A DNA stretch of 7,588 bases from Gemmatimonadota bacterium (GCA_027294815.1 JAPULP010000306.1:1-7588); one strand, 5' to 3'; shown: positions 1 to 7,061, counted from the first letter of the stretch. Numbers and translations: made by a program. Notes: generated from the letters alone by a model not told the origin.

Positions 1-458
1 GCAGAAAAGTCCGAGTGTCGAACCAGCGCCCTGGCAGCGGCTAACGCGTAGTTGCCACCCGACCCGATCGCCAACACGCCGTCGTCGGGTTCGATCAGCT
101 CACCGCTTCCACTCACGACGAAACAATGGTCGCGGTCTGCCAACGCGAGCAGTGCTTCGAGCCGGCGCAACACGCGGTCGCTGCGCCATTCCTTTGCCAG
201 TTCGACGGCCGCCCTTGGCAGATTCTCCGGATAACGCTTCAGCTTTTCCTCAAAACGCTCGAACAAAGTGAACGCATCCGCGGCTGCTCCGGCGAACCCC
301 GCCAGGACCTTGCCATCCGCCACGGAACGGATCTTGTTGGCTTTGCTCTTCATGACCGTCTCGCCGACGGTGACCTGTCCGTCGCCGCCCATCGAGATTT
401 TGCCATCCTTGCGGAGGCAGAGAATTGTGGTGCTGTGCGTGACTTGTCCGGAATCCAT
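1..458 (-). CDS. hslV: ATP-dependent protease proteolytic subunit HslV (partial, C-terminus off window)
   Basis: This is the proteolytic subunit of the HslVU (ClpQY) protease, a threonine peptidase that forms a double hexameric ring in the cytoplasm and degrades proteins unfolded by the HslU ATPase. The window shows 152 codons of a protein usually about 175-180 residues long; the rest lies past the left edge. Translation from the ATG at 458 gives a 9-residue leader, MDSGQVTHS, then TTILCLRKDG. Thr10 would be the catalytic N-terminal Thr after self-cleavage. Counting from it, Asp17 (in GGDGQ), Lys33, Gly45 (in AGFAG) and Ser124 (in AIGSGG) all fall at the family's active-site positions. No good Shine-Dalgarno precedes the ATG. 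An in-frame TTG lies seven codons upstream, but it is less likely. The gene follows xerC after a palindromic repeat; hslU probably comes next. Identity is sure, the exact start fairly sure. Confidence 0.95.
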   Translation of the reverse strand, partial: MDSGQVTHSTTILCLRKDGKISMGGDGQVTVGETVMKSKANKIRSVADGKVLAGFAGAAADAFTLFERFEEKLKRYPENLPRAAVELAKEWRSDRVLRRLEALLALADRDHCFVVSGSGELIEPDDGVLAIGSGGNYALAAARALVRHSDFS

Positions 459-484
459 GTCGTCAGGGTTTGGGTTCAAGGTTG

Positions 485-578
485 TGAGAAGTGAGAGGTG
501 AGAAGTGAGAGGGCCCGGCCCCACTCCCCACAGGGGCGGAGTCGGGTGGCCTTCTCACTTCTCACTTCTCACCTCTCC
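485..578. repeat. Heptamer-armed palindromic repeat, copy 1
   Basis: This is an imperfect palindrome of about 94 bases filling most of the xerC-hslV gap. The left arm is four tandem heptamers: TGAGAAG (485-491), TGAGAGG (492-498), TGAGAAG (499-505) and TGAGAGG (506-512). The right arm holds their complement: three CTTCTCA units (551-571) and CCTCTCC (572-578). The 18 bases at 493-510 pair perfectly with 560-577, and other registers are possible by slipping one heptamer. The GC-rich centre folds too: ACTCC (523-527) pairs with GGAGT (538-542), and flanking CCC (520-522) with GGG (544-546). The element starts 3 bases beyond the xerC stop codon and ends 26 bases before the hslV start. It resembles a REP-like or MITE-like unit. 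It has no T-tract on the minus-strand side, so it is not a classic intrinsic terminator. Confidence 0.9.
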
Positions 579-581
579 CTA

Positions 582-1526
582 CTAGGCCCTCGGATGCGCT
601 TGATTGTACACCTTTTTCAGTCGTTCCACGCTCGTATGAGTATACACCTGTGTCGTGCTGAGCGATGCATGCCCCAGCATCTCCTGGACGGCTCGCAGAT
701 CGGCGCCTGCATCGAGCAAATGGGTGGCAAAGCTGTGCCGGAGGCTGTGCACCTTGAGCCCGGAATGGCGGCCCACCGAGTCCAGGAATTTTCGCACGAC
801 GTACTGCACTCCGCGAGGGGAGAGACGGCTACCCCGAGCGGAGAGAAACAGCGCCCGCTCGCCGCGTCCGCCACGCCCCAAGCCCGCGAGACGCTCTTCC
901 CGCACGGGAAGGTATCGTCGCAGCGCCCCCAGCGCGCGACTCCCTAGCGGCAGAATACGCTCCTTGCGTCCTTTACCGCGCACCTTGACCCGCTCGCTCA
1001 CGATGTCGACGTCGACCACGCTGAGACCGACCAGCTCCGCGAGACGCATCCCCGTGCTGTAGAAGAACTCCAACATCGCGAGATCGCGCAGGCCACCGAA
1101 GTTGTTTTCCGACGCGCGTAGCTCCGCGAGCTGAAACAGATCTTCGATCTGCCGTCGGTCGAGTACCGCCGGCAGCCGCTGCTTCAGTTTGGGTAGTCGA
1201 ACCGCGGCGGCAGGATTCACCGACAAATCGTATCGCTCGTTGAGAAACCGATAGAAGGATCGAAGCGTCGAAACCGCGCGCGAGACCGACCGTTTCGTGA
1301 GCCCGCCCCGCGTCAACTCTCCCATGAAGCTTCGTATGGTCAGTCTGTCGACCGACTCCCACGTCCACTCTCCCGCCCCGCCAAAATAGTTGTCGCAAAA
1401 ATCCTGGAACGTGGTGAGGTCCCGCTGATAAGCCTTGACCGTATGCTCCGAATCGTTCCGTTCGTGCGTGAGATATGCGATGAACGCTTCACACTCCGGC
1501 CGCTGTGCGGTAGTCGTGCCCGTCAT
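582..1526 (-). CDS. xerC: Site-specific tyrosine recombinase XerC/XerD family
   Basis: This 314-residue protein is a XerC/XerD tyrosine recombinase, which resolves chromosome dimers at the dif site near the replication terminus. An N-terminal core-binding SAM-like domain spans roughly residues 10-98 and the catalytic domain roughly 115-305. All catalytic residues are present: Arg161 (STGMRLAEL), Lys185 (GKGRKER), His260 and Arg263 (HSLRH), His286 (LGH) and the nucleophile Tyr295 (VYTH). Each is a constant 16 residues further on than its XerD counterpart from the second His-Arg pair onward. The ATG start at 1526 overlaps the trmFO stop as ATGA, which suggests translational coupling. The frame stays open upstream to 1793, but that stretch is arginine-rich antisense-like sequence inside trmFO. 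The symbol xerC rather than xerD rests on position next to trmFO and hslV, as with B. subtilis codV. A partner XerD is not in the window. Confidence 0.92.
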   Translation of the reverse strand: MTGTTTAQRPECEAFIAYLTHERNDSEHTVKAYQRDLTTFQDFCDNYFGGAGEWTWESVDRLTIRSFMGELTRGGLTKRSVSRAVSTLRSFYRFLNERYDLSVNPAAAVRLPKLKQRLPAVLDRRQIEDLFQLAELRASENNFGGLRDLAMLEFFYSTGMRLAELVGLSVVDVDIVSERVKVRGKGRKERILPLGSRALGALRRYLPVREERLAGLGRGGRGERALFLSARGSRLSPRGVQYVVRKFLDSVGRHSGLKVHSLRHSFATHLLDAGADLRAVQEMLGHASLSTTQVYTHTSVERLKKVYNQAHPRA

Positions 1527-2836
1527 GCCTGCACACCGCTCAACTGCGCGGCGAACTCCGCCATCGCCTCGAGTGCCCGCGCCGCAAGCGTCTCGCGCCT
1601 TTTTCTCTTGTCGCGCACCTTGTCGTCTAGTGGCGGGAGTAGACCGAAGTTGGCGTTCATCGGCTGAAATTTCTTTGGATCGGCGCCATGCACGTATCGC
1701 ATCAAACTGCCCAGCATCGTGTTCTCCGGCGGGAGAACGGGCTCGGCGCCGCCGAGCATGCGCGCGAGGTTGATCCCGCACAGCCGGCCGCACGCGAGCG
1801 ACTCCGTGTACCCTTCGACTCCAACGAGTTGGCCGGCGAACAGCAGCCGATCGTCGTCCCGCGCCGACAGGTGCGGCGACAGTACGGCAGGCGCATTGAG
1901 ATATGTGTTGCGATGTATGCTACCCCACCGAAGCATCTCCGCATTCTCCAAACCCGGAATCATGCGAAACACTTTTCGTTGCTCGCCGGTGCGCAGGCGG
2001 GTCTGAAAACCGACCATGTTCCACATTTGGCCCGCACGATTCTCCGATCGAAGCTGCATGACGGCGTAGGGTATCTTTCCGGTGCGTGGGTCCGGCAGAC
2101 CCACCGGCTTCATCGGTCCGAACCTCAATGTGTCCGGCCCCCGGCGAGCCATCTCTTCCACCGGGAGGCACCCTTCGAAGTACGCGATTTTGTCGAAGTC
2201 GTGTGCCTCGTACTGGTCCGCGGCCACGAGTGCGTCTATGAACGCATAATAGCGGTCGCGGTCGAAGGGTGCATTGAGATAGTCCTCACCGCCTCCCTTA
2301 CCGTATCGCGAGAGTCGGTAGAGCGCGGTTTCATCCAGCGAGTCCGCCGAAACGATCGGCGCGATGGAATCGAAGAACGCCAGGTGCGACGCACCAAGCC
2401 GCTCCTGTATGACGGCCGCCAAGCTGTCGGACGTGAGTGGACCGGTTGCCACAATGCCGGGCGAGGGCAACGTCGTGATTTCCTCACACACGACTTCGAT
2501 GTTGGGGTGCGACCGAACGGCCTTGGTGACGCCTTCACTGAACAGCGCGCGGTCGACGGCGAGGGCCGCACCCGCCGGAACGCGCGTTTCCTCCGCCACC
2601 CGCATCAAGAGACTGCCCAACAGACGCAGTTCCGCCTTCAGCAGTCCGTGCGCGTTGCTGGTTTCCACCGATTTGAAGGAATTCGTGCAAACGAGTTCGG
2701 CCAGGCCATCGGTTTGGTGGGCGGGCGTATCCACCTTCGGGCGCATTTCGTACAACGTGACTTTGACGCCCGACTCGGCGAGCGCCCACGCCGCCTCACA
2801 TCCCGCGAGACCGCCACCAACTACATCGGCGTTCAC
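1523..2836 (-). CDS. trmFO: Methylenetetrahydrofolate--tRNA-(uracil-54-C5)-methyltransferase TrmFO
   Basis: TrmFO is a flavoprotein that makes 5-methyluridine at position 54 in the T-loop of tRNAs, taking the carbon from methylenetetrahydrofolate and using FAD and NAD(P)H. The 437-residue product has the usual length. The FAD-binding Rossmann motif is at the extreme N-terminus (VVGGGLAG, residues 5-12). The two cysteines important in the family are present: Cys50 in CTNSFKS and Cys223 in YFEGCLPVE. Other signatures are FFDSIAPIV (154-162), RFGPMKPVGL and, near the C-terminus, GQLVGVEGYTES. The start is GTG at 2836. It overlaps the topA stop as GTGA and places the FAD motif where the family has it. 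The frame runs open for another 42 codons upstream, but those lie inside topA. The gene sits between topA and xerC, probably in one transcript. Presence of TrmFO implies the folate-dependent route rather than TrmA. Confidence 0.97.
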   Translation of the reverse strand: MNADVVGGGLAGCEAAWALAESGVKVTLYEMRPKVDTPAHQTDGLAELVCTNSFKSVETSNAHGLLKAELRLLGSLLMRVAEETRVPAGAALAVDRALFSEGVTKAVRSHPNIEVVCEEITTLPSPGIVATGPLTSDSLAAVIQERLGASHLAFFDSIAPIVSADSLDETALYRLSRYGKGGGEDYLNAPFDRDRYYAFIDALVAADQYEAHDFDKIAYFEGCLPVEEMARRGPDTLRFGPMKPVGLPDPRTGKIPYAVMQLRSENRAGQMWNMVGFQTRLRTGEQRKVFRMIPGLENAEMLRWGSIHRNTYLNAPAVLSPHLSARDDDRLLFAGQLVGVEGYTESLACGRLCGINLARMLGGAEPVLPPENTMLGSLMRYVHGADPKKFQPMNANFGLLPPLDDKVRDKRKRRETLAARALEAMAEFAAQLSGVQA

Positions 2837-5094
2837 GTCTCGGCGCCGGCCGTTGCTGGCTCCTCCACGTCGAATTCTTCTTCGCAGTGCATGCACCGCC
2901 GATACTCGCCCCGCGCCTTCGACGACCGGCGCTCTACCCCTGTCTTGCTGCACTTGGGACACTCCTCCGGCAACGGCTCATACCAGGTGGAGTACTCGCA
3001 ATCCGGGTAGCGAATGCAGCCGTAGAACACCCTGCCGCGTCGGGTGCGGCGCTGCGTGAGATCGCCGACCACGCAGACGGGGCATTTGACACCCAAGGGC
3101 ACCGGCCGCGTGTGTTTGCAATCGGGGTACGTGGTACACGCCAGAAACTCACCGTACCTGCCGGTCTTGATTACCATCGGCGAACCGCAGTCGGCACACT
3201 TCTCATCCGTGGGCCGGTCCGGCGGACGGTCCTTCTTGATGGGACGCGTGAACTTGCACTCCGGATACTTGGTGCACGCGATGAACGGACCGAACCGGCC
3301 GCTCTTTACGGTCAACGAGCTGCCGCAGTTTTCGCACTTCTCTTTCTCCAAACCGTCCAGGTCGTGCGCCTCACGGATCATGGCCTCGACATCGATGTTC
3401 TCGAGGTCCTTGGAGAACGGAGTGTAAAAATCCTTCAACACCGTTTGCCAACCGAGCTTCCCTTCCTCGATCTTGTCCAACTCCTCCTCCATCGCCGAGG
3501 TGAATTGGACGTTGAAGATGTCGGGGAACCGCGAGACCATGACTCGGGAAACGGTTCGACCCAGGGACGTCGGCGTGAAACGCCTGTCGGTGATGTCCAC
3601 GTAATCGCGATTACGTAGTGTCGAGATGATGGTGCTGTAGGTACTCGGCCTACCGATGCCGAGGCGCTCCAACTCCTTGACCAGGCTGGCCTCACTAAAG
3701 CGCGGCGGCGGCTCGGTGAAGTGTTGGTTGGGCGTGACCGCCAGGACATCGACCTTGTCGCCCTTGTGCAGCGCCGGAACCGGAGCGAGGTCTTCGGGAT
3801 CCTGCCCCTCTTCGGCCTCTTTTGTCTCACGGTAGAGCACCTGGAAGCCGTCGAACTTCACGAATGAGCCCGTGGCGCGGAACAGGTACTTGTCGACCTC
3901 GAAGTCGATCGTCGTCGAATCGTACACCAACGGTGTCATCTGGGACGCAACGAAGCGCTGCCAGATGAGACGATACAACTTGTACTGGTCGGACGTCAGC
4001 GCTTTCTTGATCACGTCGGGCATGCGCTCGACGTCGGTGGGCCGAACCGCTTCGTGCGCGTCTTGCGCGCGCGCGTTCTTCGACTTGTACGTGTTCGGCT
4101 TGCCCGGCAGATAGTCGGCTTTGTATTTCTTTTCGATGAACTCTCGCACGTGGTCGATCGCCGCCGCCGAAACCCGGGCGGAGTCCGTACGCATGTACGT
4201 GATCAAACCCACGGCGCCCTCTTCTCCCACCTCGATGCCCTCGTACAATTGCTGCGCCGTACGCATGGTGCGCTGCGCCGAGAAGCCGAGGCGCTTGGAC
4301 GCCTCCTGCTGCATGGTACTGGTGGTAAACGGTGCGGCGGGCCTCTTGCGGCGTTCGCGACGCGTGACTTTGAACACGACAAACGGCACGTCGCTCACGG
4401 CGTCCACAACCGCCTTCGCCGCCTTCTCGGACTTCAACTCGGGATTGGCGCCGTCGATCTTGTGGAGTTTGGCCGTGAACTTCTTCTTCTTGGCCTCCAA
4501 CGCGACTTCGATGGACCAGTATTCCTTCGGCTTGAACTTCTCGATTTCGCCTTCGCGCTCCACTAGCAGTCGTAACGCGACCGTCTGGACCCGGCCGGCC
4601 GACAGGCCGGTTTTTACCGACTTCCACAACAACGGGCTCGCCTTGTAACCCACCAGCCGGTCGAGAATCCGGCGCGCCTGCTGGGCCTCCACCTTGCGGT
4701 CGTCGATGGGGATGGGATTTTTCATCGCCTCCCCAACGGCTTCCTTGGTGATCTCGTGAAACAACACCCGGCGAATCTTCAAGCCGTCTCCCAGCTGATC
4801 GGCAACGTGCCACGCGATCGCTTCGCCCTCGCGATCCGGGTCTGTCGCCAAAAACACGTCGGTGGATCGCTTGGCCACTTTCTTCAACTCGGCGAGCGTT
4901 TTACCCTTGCCACGGATCGTGACGTATTTGGGCGCAAAGCCGTTGTCGACGTCGACACCCAGCTCGCGTTGGGGCAAATCCCGCAGGTGACCCACGGTCG
5001 CTTTCACCGTGAAGTTCTTCCCGAGGTATTTCCCGATCGTTCTCGCCTTCGCCGGCGACTCTACCACCACCAGCGCGCCTTTTTCTTTCGCCAT
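2833..5094 (-). CDS. topA: DNA topoisomerase I (type IA)
   Basis: TopA relaxes negatively supercoiled DNA by cutting and rejoining one strand. The 753-residue product is complete. The Toprim domain comes first, with Glu12 in VVESPAKA and the acidic metal-binding triad Asp85, Asp87 and Glu89 in TDPDREGEA. The catalytic tyrosine is Tyr300 in ITYMRTDS. RLGIGRPSTYS (477-487) is another family hallmark. The C-terminus carries four cysteine modules of zinc-ribbon type: Cys587/590 with 607/613, Cys633/636 with 653/659, Cys671/674 with 693/699, and a differently built last one, Cys712/715 with 734/737. The chosen ATG (5094) has a purine-rich AAGAGGG just upstream and begins MAKEKGALVVVESPAKA, as the family does. 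An in-frame ATG 17 codons upstream (5145) has no visible ribosome site. The stop overlaps the trmFO start. The gene probably leads the topA-trmFO-xerC operon. Confidence 0.99.
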   Translation of the reverse strand: MAKEKGALVVVESPAKARTIGKYLGKNFTVKATVGHLRDLPQRELGVDVDNGFAPKYVTIRGKGKTLAELKKVAKRSTDVFLATDPDREGEAIAWHVADQLGDGLKIRRVLFHEITKEAVGEAMKNPIPIDDRKVEAQQARRILDRLVGYKASPLLWKSVKTGLSAGRVQTVALRLLVEREGEIEKFKPKEYWSIEVALEAKKKKFTAKLHKIDGANPELKSEKAAKAVVDAVSDVPFVVFKVTRRERRKRPAAPFTTSTMQQEASKRLGFSAQRTMRTAQQLYEGIEVGEEGAVGLITYMRTDSARVSAAAIDHVREFIEKKYKADYLPGKPNTYKSKNARAQDAHEAVRPTDVERMPDVIKKALTSDQYKLYRLIWQRFVASQMTPLVYDSTTIDFEVDKYLFRATGSFVKFDGFQVLYRETKEAEEGQDPEDLAPVPALHKGDKVDVLAVTPNQHFTEPPPRFSEASLVKELERLGIGRPSTYSTIISTLRNRDYVDITDRRFTPTSLGRTVSRVMVSRFPDIFNVQFTSAMEEELDKIEEGKLGWQTVLKDFYTPFSKDLENIDVEAMIREAHDLDGLEKEKCENCGSSLTVKSGRFGPFIACTKYPECKFTRPIKKDRPPDRPTDEKCADCGSPMVIKTGRYGEFLACTTYPDCKHTRPVPLGVKCPVCVVGDLTQRRTRRGRVFYGCIRYPDCEYSTWYEPLPEECPKCSKTGVERRSSKARGEYRRCMHCEEEFDVEEPATAGAET

Positions 5095-5096
5095 AT

Positions 5097-5103
5097 CCCT
5101 CTT
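5097..5103 (-). promoter_or_regulatory. Ribosome binding site of topA
   Basis: On the minus strand the bases read AAGAGGG, followed by AT and the ATG at 5094. GAGG matches part of the Shine-Dalgarno core. The spacing is tight, 2-3 bases. It still supports the 5094 start over the in-frame ATG at 5145, which has none. It is the clearest ribosome site in the window. Confidence 0.55.
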
Positions 5104-5213
5104 CGTGTCTCCAGCCCTGCTCACGACCGGCAGTACCCATCGCATGCCGTCTTCAACACCCGCTCAACCCTTTGGTGTCGCGTGGTCACAGGTTGCTGGT
5201 TTTCCAAGGCCCG

Positions 5214-5249
5214 ACGGCCTAGCAAGGGTCGAGCCCCTGTCTAGGCCGT
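5214..5249 (-). promoter_or_regulatory. Stem-loop in the presumed topA leader
   Basis: ACGGCCTAG (5214-5222) pairs perfectly with CTAGGCCGT (5241-5249). After a two-by-two internal mismatch, AGGG (5225-5228) pairs with CCCT (5235-5238) around a 6-base loop. That gives 13 pairs in a compact, GC-rich hairpin. It lies about 120 bases upstream of the topA start codon and directly downstream of an AT-rich stretch. If transcription of topA begins in that stretch, this hairpin would be at or near the 5' end of the message. On the minus strand no T-run follows, so it does not look like a terminator for aroK. A terminator read on the plus strand (TTTATAT follows) is possible, but no plus-strand gene is present to need it. 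Confidence 0.6.
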
Positions 5250-5287
5250 TTATATAAGTCATTTCATTTCAACAGTTTACATCACAA
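5249..5287 (-). promoter_or_regulatory. AT-rich segment, candidate topA promoter
   Basis: This is the most AT-rich stretch in an otherwise GC-rich window. On the minus strand it contains TATAAA (5254-5249) and TATATA (5256-5251), which could serve as a -10 box. TTGAAA (5272-5267) and TTGTGA (5287-5282) resemble -35 boxes, but they lie 12 and 27 bases from TATAAA, so neither makes a standard sigma-70 pair. The 231-base gap between aroK and topA is the only long gap inside the cluster, which makes a promoter here likely. The exact boxes cannot be assigned. Confidence 0.35.
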
Positions 5288-5311
5288 TCGCCGACCGGAA
5301 GCCCATCCACC

Positions 5312-5320
5312 GGGGGGGGG
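5312..5320. repeat. Nine-base G homopolymer
   Basis: A run of nine G (C on the coding strand) lies 6 bases beyond the aroK stop codon. aroK itself ends with tandem stops, TAA TAA. The run is non-coding, so length changes would not alter a protein. It is a spot where sequencing or assembly errors are likely. Confidence 0.8.
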
Positions 5321-5325
5321 CATTA

Positions 5326-5856
5326 TTAAAACCCTCCCTCGTTTCGCGCAAGCTCGGCCACTTGTCGAGCCACCTCCTTGGCCGACAGGCCGTCCGTTGC
5401 CACCGTCAGGTCGCACGCCGAATAGTAGCGCTGGCGCTCCTGATACAGTTCCCGGATCTCCCCCACCCACCCGTCTGGGTCTGGCCCCAGAAGTGGCCTC
5501 ACAGCCCCGTTCCGGGCCCGTACGGCAGCGGTCGCTGGGGTCGCCTCGAGGTACACTGTCAGGGCCCGGCCAGCCACTGAAGCGAGGGCTTCGTCCTGGA
5601 CAGCCCAGCCACCGCCCGGGGCGATGACCTTCGGTGCCGCGCCCGACACGAGTTCGGCTACAAACTTCCGCTCGTGGGCTCGAAACACCTGTTCGCCGCG
5701 GTCCCGGAAAATCGTCGCAACCGGAGTGCCAATCCTTTCCTCTATAAGAGTGTCCACGTCAACGAACTCCACGCCCAGCTCGGCGGCGATGAGCGGCCCG
5801 ACGGTTGTCTTGCCGACCCCGGGAAGCCCCACCAGGATCAGGTGCGCCACGCTCAC
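5326..5856 (-). CDS. aroK: Shikimate kinase
   Basis: Shikimate kinase phosphorylates the 3-hydroxyl of shikimate with ATP, the fifth step of the shikimate pathway. The 176-residue product is the normal size for this P-loop kinase. The Walker A loop is GLPGVGKTT (residues 10-18). The shikimate-binding aspartates are in FVDVDTLIE (Asp33, Asp35), with Arg59 in GEQVFR and the glycine triplet 81-83 in APGGGW. The lid arginine is Arg120 in VRPLL, and the C-terminal adenine-binding RQRYYSACD region is present. The chosen GTG at 5856 overlaps the aroC stop as GTGA. A second in-frame GTG two codons later (5850) is possible. The frame stays open well upstream but only inside aroC. The gene is co-transcribed with aroC, which acts two steps later in the same pathway. 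The product ends NEGGF followed by tandem stop codons. Confidence 0.96.
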   Translation of the reverse strand: MSVAHLILVGLPGVGKTTVGPLIAAELGVEFVDVDTLIEERIGTPVATIFRDRGEQVFRAHERKFVAELVSGAAPKVIAPGGGWAVQDEALASVAGRALTVYLEATPATAAVRARNGAVRPLLGPDPDGWVGEIRELYQERQRYYSACDLTVATDGLSAKEVARQVAELARNEGGF

Positions 5857-7061
5857 CGACCACCACCACTCCGCAGTTCGTCCCACCGGCGTTGCAGGCG
5901 CTCGACATAGGCGTCGTGAGCGTTGCGCAGGTCTTGCAGCGTGTCGCCTCCGAGCTTTTCGACCAGGGCATCCGCCAACACGAGAGCCACCATCGCCTCG
6001 GCGATCACTCCGATCGCCGGAACCGCAGTCACGTCGGATCGCTCCGACTGCGCCTTGGCCGTCTCGCCCGTTTCGATGTTGACGGTGTCGAGCGGCCGCA
6101 TGAGCGTCGAAATGGGTTTCTTGGCCACACGAATCACGAGGGGCTGTCCGGTGGTGATTCCTCCCTCGACGCCGCCGGCGCGGTTGGACGAACGCAGCAC
6201 GCCACCCGTGATTGCCGGACCGTCCCACCCGATCTCGTCGTGCGCTTCCGACCCTCTACGGCGGGCGACGGCGAACCCAAGTCCGATCTCCACGCCCTTC
6301 GCGGCGGGAATGGACATGAGGGCGCCCGCCAGTCGGCCGTCGAGCTTCCGATCCCACGACACGTGCGATCCCAGGCCGACGATGACGCCGCGTGCAATGA
6401 CCTCCACGATGCCGCCCAGCGTATCACCATCTTTTTTCGCGGCGTCGATTTCTTTCTTCATCGACTCGGTGGCATTCGGGTCGAGGCACCGCGTGTCTGA
6501 CTGGTCCGCAGCGTCGTTGAGCGGAGTCGGAAGGGGGTCGGGCACCTCCGCCTTCACCGATCCCAACTCGACGACGTGGCTCCCGATTTCGACGCCGAAC
6601 TCGGACAAGAGCTTGCGGCACACGGCCCCGCACGCAACCCGCGCTGCCGTTTCACGGGCGCTCGCCCGCTCGAGTATGTCACGGGCATCGGCCCGGTCAT
6701 ACTTCAGGACACCCACCATGTCGGCGTGCCCGGGTCGGGGGCGCGTGAGCCGGCGACGGCGCGTGTTGTCTCCATCCGGGTTGGGGGCCGGGTCCATGAC
6801 GTCCACCCAGTTGGCCCAATCCTTGTTGGCGATGTGCAACGCGATGGGCGAACCGAGGGTTTCGCCGGCGCGGACGCCACTGATGAACTCGACCGCGTCG
6901 GATTCGATCTTCATGCGGCTGCCGCGTCCGTAGCCCTGCATGCGCCGCTTCAGATCGCGGTTCACGTCGTCTGTGACGAGCGACAACCCCGCTGGGACCC
7001 CTTCGAGGATCGCAACGAGGGCCTTGCCGTGAGACTCGCCTGCCGTAGTGAATCGGATCAC
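5853..7061 (-). CDS. aroC: Chorismate synthase
   Basis: Chorismate synthase converts 5-enolpyruvylshikimate-3-phosphate to chorismate, the branch point for aromatic amino acids, folate and quinones; it needs reduced FMN. The 402-residue product is complete and of the longer type common outside Proteobacteria. Signatures in order are TAGESHG (6-12, invariant His11), GRGSRMKIESD (45-55), RPRPGHADMVGVLKY (107-121, invariant His112), RASARETAARVA (132-143), SNRAGGVEGGITTGQP (292-307) and RSDVTAVPAIG (341-351, with the conserved Asp343). The start is GTG at 7061. No other start fits in frame, and the family begins at this point. Only a weak GGCGAG precedes it. The gene is the first of the aroC-aroK pair and is separated from the gene upstream by a hairpin and a palindromic repeat. 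No clear promoter was recognised in that gap. Confidence 0.98.
   Translation of the reverse strand: MIRFTTAGESHGKALVAILEGVPAGLSLVTDDVNRDLKRRMQGYGRGSRMKIESDAVEFISGVRAGETLGSPIALHIANKDWANWVDVMDPAPNPDGDNTRRRRLTRPRPGHADMVGVLKYDRADARDILERASARETAARVACGAVCRKLLSEFGVEIGSHVVELGSVKAEVPDPLPTPLNDAADQSDTRCLDPNATESMKKEIDAAKKDGDTLGGIVEVIARGVIVGLGSHVSWDRKLDGRLAGALMSIPAAKGVEIGLGFAVARRRGSEAHDEIGWDGPAITGGVLRSSNRAGGVEGGITTGQPLVIRVAKKPISTLMRPLDTVNIETGETAKAQSERSDVTAVPAIGVIAEAMVALVLADALVEKLGGDTLQDLRNAHDAYVERLQRRWDELRSGGGR

Noticed and set aside
485..578. A short CRISPR-like array
   Set aside because: The heptamers are contiguous without spacers and are inverted about a centre, so this is a palindrome and not a repeat-spacer array.
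498..947. A plus-strand frame of 149 codons beginning in the repeat
   Set aside because: It is antisense to the xerC catalytic domain, has no ribosome site and its product has no recognisable motif.
582..1526. A phage or integron integrase indicating a mobile element
   Set aside because: Length, motif spacing and the conserved neighbourhood fit housekeeping XerC/XerD; no attachment site, tRNA or phage gene is nearby.
1527..1793. An 89-codon upstream extension of xerC
   Set aside because: The extension lies inside trmFO, is arginine-rich and unlike any recombinase N-terminus; the ATG at 1526 gives a normal-length protein and an ATGA overlap.
1688..3010. A 440-codon open frame on the plus strand opposite trmFO and the end of topA
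   Set aside because: It is antisense to clearly identified trmFO, its product is rich in Arg and His with no recognisable motif, and long antisense frames are common in GC-rich coding DNA.
5290..5325. An intrinsic terminator directly after aroK
   Set aside because: Only short pairings such as GCCC with GGGC can be drawn and no T-tract follows.
5857..6228. A long N-terminal extension of aroK
   Set aside because: It lies wholly inside aroC in another frame and has no similarity to kinases; the Walker A loop falls at the usual position with the GTG at 5856.
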